From Gemmatimonadales bacterium (lineage in GTDB: Bacteria > Gemmatimonadota > Gemmatimonadetes > Gemmatimonadales > GWC2-71-9), in assembly GCA_025929805.1 (NCBI GenBank), contig JAICPP010000009.1:1-26964 (forward strand): a stretch of 26,964 bases of DNA. Reading direction: 5' to 3'. Positions 24,077-26,964 of the stretch are shown here, one piece after another (positions within the stretch are counted from its first letter, which is position 1; each line of letters opens with the position of its first letter). The translations under genes were made by a program, and so were the position numbers. A model generated the notes under the pieces. That model searched no databases and was not told the DNA's origin. It saw only the letters and a list, made by a program, of their open reading frames with translations.

Positions 24077-24985
24077 ATGGCAGTACGTAACGAAGTCACG
24101 GAGTACCTGGCCCACCTGGAGAAGGAGCGGGACGTCTCGCCCCATACGGTAAAGGCGTATGGCCGAGACCTCGATGCCTTCACCGAGTTCTGCGACCGCC
24201 ACTATGGGAGCTGGAACTGGCGGACGGTGGACCGGCTCGGCATACGCGGGTTCCTGGGCGAGCTGCAGCGACGCGGGCTGTCCAAGCGGAGCGCCGCACG
24301 CGCCCTCTCCGCCGTACGCAGCTTCTACCGCTTTCTCCAGGAGCATCACGGCGTCCCCAACAACCTGGCCCGGGCGGCCCGGATACCAAAGCTGGACAAG
24401 CGGCTGCCCAACTACCTCGACCGAGAGCAGACCCAGCGACTCTTCGACCTCGCCGAGCAGCGGGCCGGCGGGGACGAGATGATTCCCACCCGCGACCTCG
24501 CCATCCTCGAACTCTTCTATTCCACCGGTATTCGACTGTCCGAGCTGAGCGGGATGAACCTGGACGACCTGGACCTTTTGTCCGATCAGCTGAAGGTCCG
24601 GGGAAAGGGACGCAAGGAGCGGATCGTCCCGGTCGGATCGCGGGCCGTGCTGGCGCTGCGACGCTATCTTAACCTGCGAGAGCCGGTCGCCGGGCGTTCC
24701 GGCGGCGACCGGCGCGCTGTGTTCGTGAGCTCGCGGGGCAAGCGGCTGGGGCCGCGGGGGATCCAGCGGATCGTGCACCACCTGTTCGACAGCATTGGGG
24801 CGGACGGTCTCCGGGTGCACTCGCTTCGTCACACCTTTGCCACGCACATGCTCGATGCCGGTGCCGACCTCCGGGCCGTTCAGGAGCTACTGGGGCATGC
24901 GTCCCTCAGCACCACCCAGGTGTATACCCATACCAGTGTGGAGCGGCTGAAGAAGGTGTACAATCAGGCGCATCCCCGGGCGTAG
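24077..24985 (+). CDS. xerC: Tyrosine recombinase XerC/XerD
   Basis: A 302-residue site-specific recombinase of the type that resolves chromosome dimers at dif. An N-terminal SAM-like DNA-binding domain (1-100) with ERDVSPHTVKAYGRDLDAF precedes the catalytic domain. The active-site residues are all present: Arg153 (TGIRLSEL), Lys177 (RGKGRK), His248 and Arg251 (HSLRH), His274 (LLGHAS) and Tyr283 (TTQVYTHTS). Length is normal. GGAG at 24069-24072 supports the ATG. Position between trmFO and hslV matches codV/xerC of Bacillus and relatives. Whether it is the XerC or XerD partner cannot be told from the sequence, and no dif site was seen. Confidence 0.92.
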   Translation: MAVRNEVTEYLAHLEKERDVSPHTVKAYGRDLDAFTEFCDRHYGSWNWRTVDRLGIRGFLGELQRRGLSKRSAARALSAVRSFYRFLQEHHGVPNNLARAARIPKLDKRLPNYLDREQTQRLFDLAEQRAGGDEMIPTRDLAILELFYSTGIRLSELSGMNLDDLDLLSDQLKVRGKGRKERIVPVGSRAVLALRRYLNLREPVAGRSGGDRRAVFVSSRGKRLGPRGIQRIVHHLFDSIGADGLRVHSLRHTFATHMLDAGADLRAVQELLGHASLSTTQVYTHTSVERLKKVYNQAHPRA

Positions 24986-24993
24986 TAGAAGTG

Positions 24994-25014
24994 CACTCTT
25001 CACTTTTCACTCTC
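24994..25014. repeat. Short CTTCACT/TTTCACT pyrimidine repeat
   Basis: Between xerC and hslV the sequence is a run of related units (CACTCTTCACTTTTCACTC). The 42-base gap holds nothing else. It resembles low-complexity intergenic repeats seen near many genes in environmental bacterial genomes; the comparison is from memory. Confidence 0.45.
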
Positions 25015-25027
25015 TTGTTGAAGACCG

Positions 25028-25579
25028 ATGACTCGTTTCCATGGAACGACAATCCTGGGCGTCCGGAAAGACGGCCGGGTCGCACTTGGCGGAGACGGCC
25101 AGGTCAGCATGGGAGAGACCGTCTTCAAGTCGCACGGAAGCAAGGTGCGCACCTTGAAGGGCGGCAAAGTGCTGGCCGGCTTTGCCGGCTCGGTGGCCGA
25201 TGCGCTCACTCTCTATGAGAAGTTCGAGGAGAAGCTCGACCGCTACCCCGGCAACCTGCCGCGAGCGTCGGTCGAGCTGGCCAAGGACTGGCGCAGCGAT
25301 CGAGTCCTCCGGCGCCTGGAAGCACTCCTCGTGGTAGCGGATCTGGAGCACAGCTTTCTGCTGAGCGGCACCGGAGAGCTGATCGAGCCGGATGACGGCA
25401 TCGTCGCGATCGGCTCGGGAGGCAACTTTGCGCTCGCTGCGGCTCGGGCACTGCTCCCCATACCCGGCCAGGCGGCCCGGGACATCACCCAGCGCTCCCT
25501 GGAGATCGCCGCGGATATCTGCGTCTTCACCAATCGAAACATCACGATTCTGGAGTTGCCAAACGACGGTAAGCGGTAA
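25028..25579 (+). CDS. hslV: ATP-dependent protease peptidase subunit HslV
   Basis: A 183-residue peptidase forming the HslV double hexamer that degrades proteins unfolded by HslU. After a six-residue propeptide (MTRFHG) the mature protein would start with nucleophile Thr7 in TTILGVRKDG, followed by VALGGDGQVSMGETVFK and KVLAGFAGSVADAL, all highly conserved. EPDDGIVAIGSGGNFALAAA carries the glycine loop. Length is normal. Its last three codons (Gly-Lys-Arg) and the TAA are read from the left arm of an inverted repeat. hslU follows after 105 bases, an unusually wide gap filled by that repeat. Confidence 0.95.
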   Translation: MTRFHGTTILGVRKDGRVALGGDGQVSMGETVFKSHGSKVRTLKGGKVLAGFAGSVADALTLYEKFEEKLDRYPGNLPRASVELAKDWRSDRVLRRLEALLVVADLEHSFLLSGTGELIEPDDGIVAIGSGGNFALAAARALLPIPGQAARDITQRSLEIAADICVFTNRNITILELPNDGKR

Positions 25580-25676
25580 GCGGTGAGCGGTGAGCGGGGT
25601 GCTGCTGGATCTTTCATCCCTTCCGCTTGCTCGGATGAGGGTTTTACCGCTTACCGCTCACCGCTTCCCGCTTACC
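25568..25676. repeat. Long hairpin repeat between hslV and hslU
   Basis: Arms 25568-25597 and 25647-25676 are 30-base inverted repeats matching at 28 of 30 positions (one mismatch forms a G-U pair), made of heptamers such as AAGCGGT and GAGCGGT. The 49-base centre contains a second dyad, TCATCC (25614-25619) with GGATGA (25633-25638). The left arm overlaps the hslV stop; the right arm ends eight bases before the hslU ATG, so the structure could influence hslU translation or mRNA stability. Confidence 0.85.
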
Positions 25677-25684
25677 TTTTAAGA

Positions 25685-26964
<1,280 letters not shown>

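Noticed and set aside
25568..25676. CRISPR-like array at the hslV-hslU junction
   Set aside because: Units are seven bases, contiguous and inverted; there are no spacers.

Overview
This is about 27 kb of GC-rich, densely coding bacterial chromosome. Gene content and style (pilins with a GFTLIELL leader followed by an IPKFANTKEKA stretch, NtrC-type pilus regulators, a pilMNOPQ block joined to aroC-aroK, many short G/A-rich intergenic repeats) suggest an environmental, Gemmatimonadota-like organism. That placement is an inference from gene order and protein style; no rRNA or other phylogenetic marker was searched. There are no tRNA or rRNA genes, CRISPR arrays, phage genes or transposase genes that I can see.

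Layout. (1) 1-900: a DUF2231-type membrane protein converging on a small GIY-YIG nuclease-like gene. (2) 945-4021: a PilS-like membrane sensor kinase and a PilR-like sigma-54 activator. (3) 4022-7075, minus strand: a roughly 1,000-residue membrane protein with a spermidine-synthase-like domain, abutting pilR stop codon to stop codon. (4) 7076-7581: the only long non-coding stretch, holding a sigma-54 promoter. (5) 7582-11051: two tandem type IV pilins separated by a terminator, then a second NtrB/NtrC-type two-component system. (6) 11204-12841: three minor pilin / prepilin-like genes (PilV-, PilW- and PilX-like) with overlapping ends. (7) 12842-13066: a structured leader with a second sigma-54 promoter. 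(8) 13067-18170: pilM-pilN-pilO-pilP-pilQ. (9) 18269-20040: aroC-aroK (shikimate pathway). (10) 20133-26964: topA-trmFO-xerC-hslV-hslU, an order also known from Bacillus (topA-gid-codV-clpQ-clpY); hslU runs off the window.

How it works together. Regions 2, 5, 6 and 8 form a type IV pilus locus carrying its own sigma-54 control. PilS/PilR, and possibly the second kinase-activator pair, would drive promoters at 7492-7507 (pilA) and 13004-13019 (pilMNOPQ). Both promoters fit TGGCAY-N5-TTGCC and share a 12-base upstream motif (11 of 12 identical). The motors and peptidase (pilB, pilT, pilC, pilD) are not in the window and must lie elsewhere.

The most unusual signal is a set of short repeats in and between the housekeeping genes of the right half. 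An octamer tandem repeat expands a conserved loop of aroC. A 191-bp element with 20-bp inverted ends supplies the C-terminus of trmFO and the leader of xerC. A 30-bp inverted repeat supplies the last codons and stop of hslV. A G/A-rich repeat lies within an expanded I-domain of hslU. I found no clear candidate for a wholly new enzymatic system; the repeat invasion and the two-regulator sigma-54 pilus circuit are the best leads.
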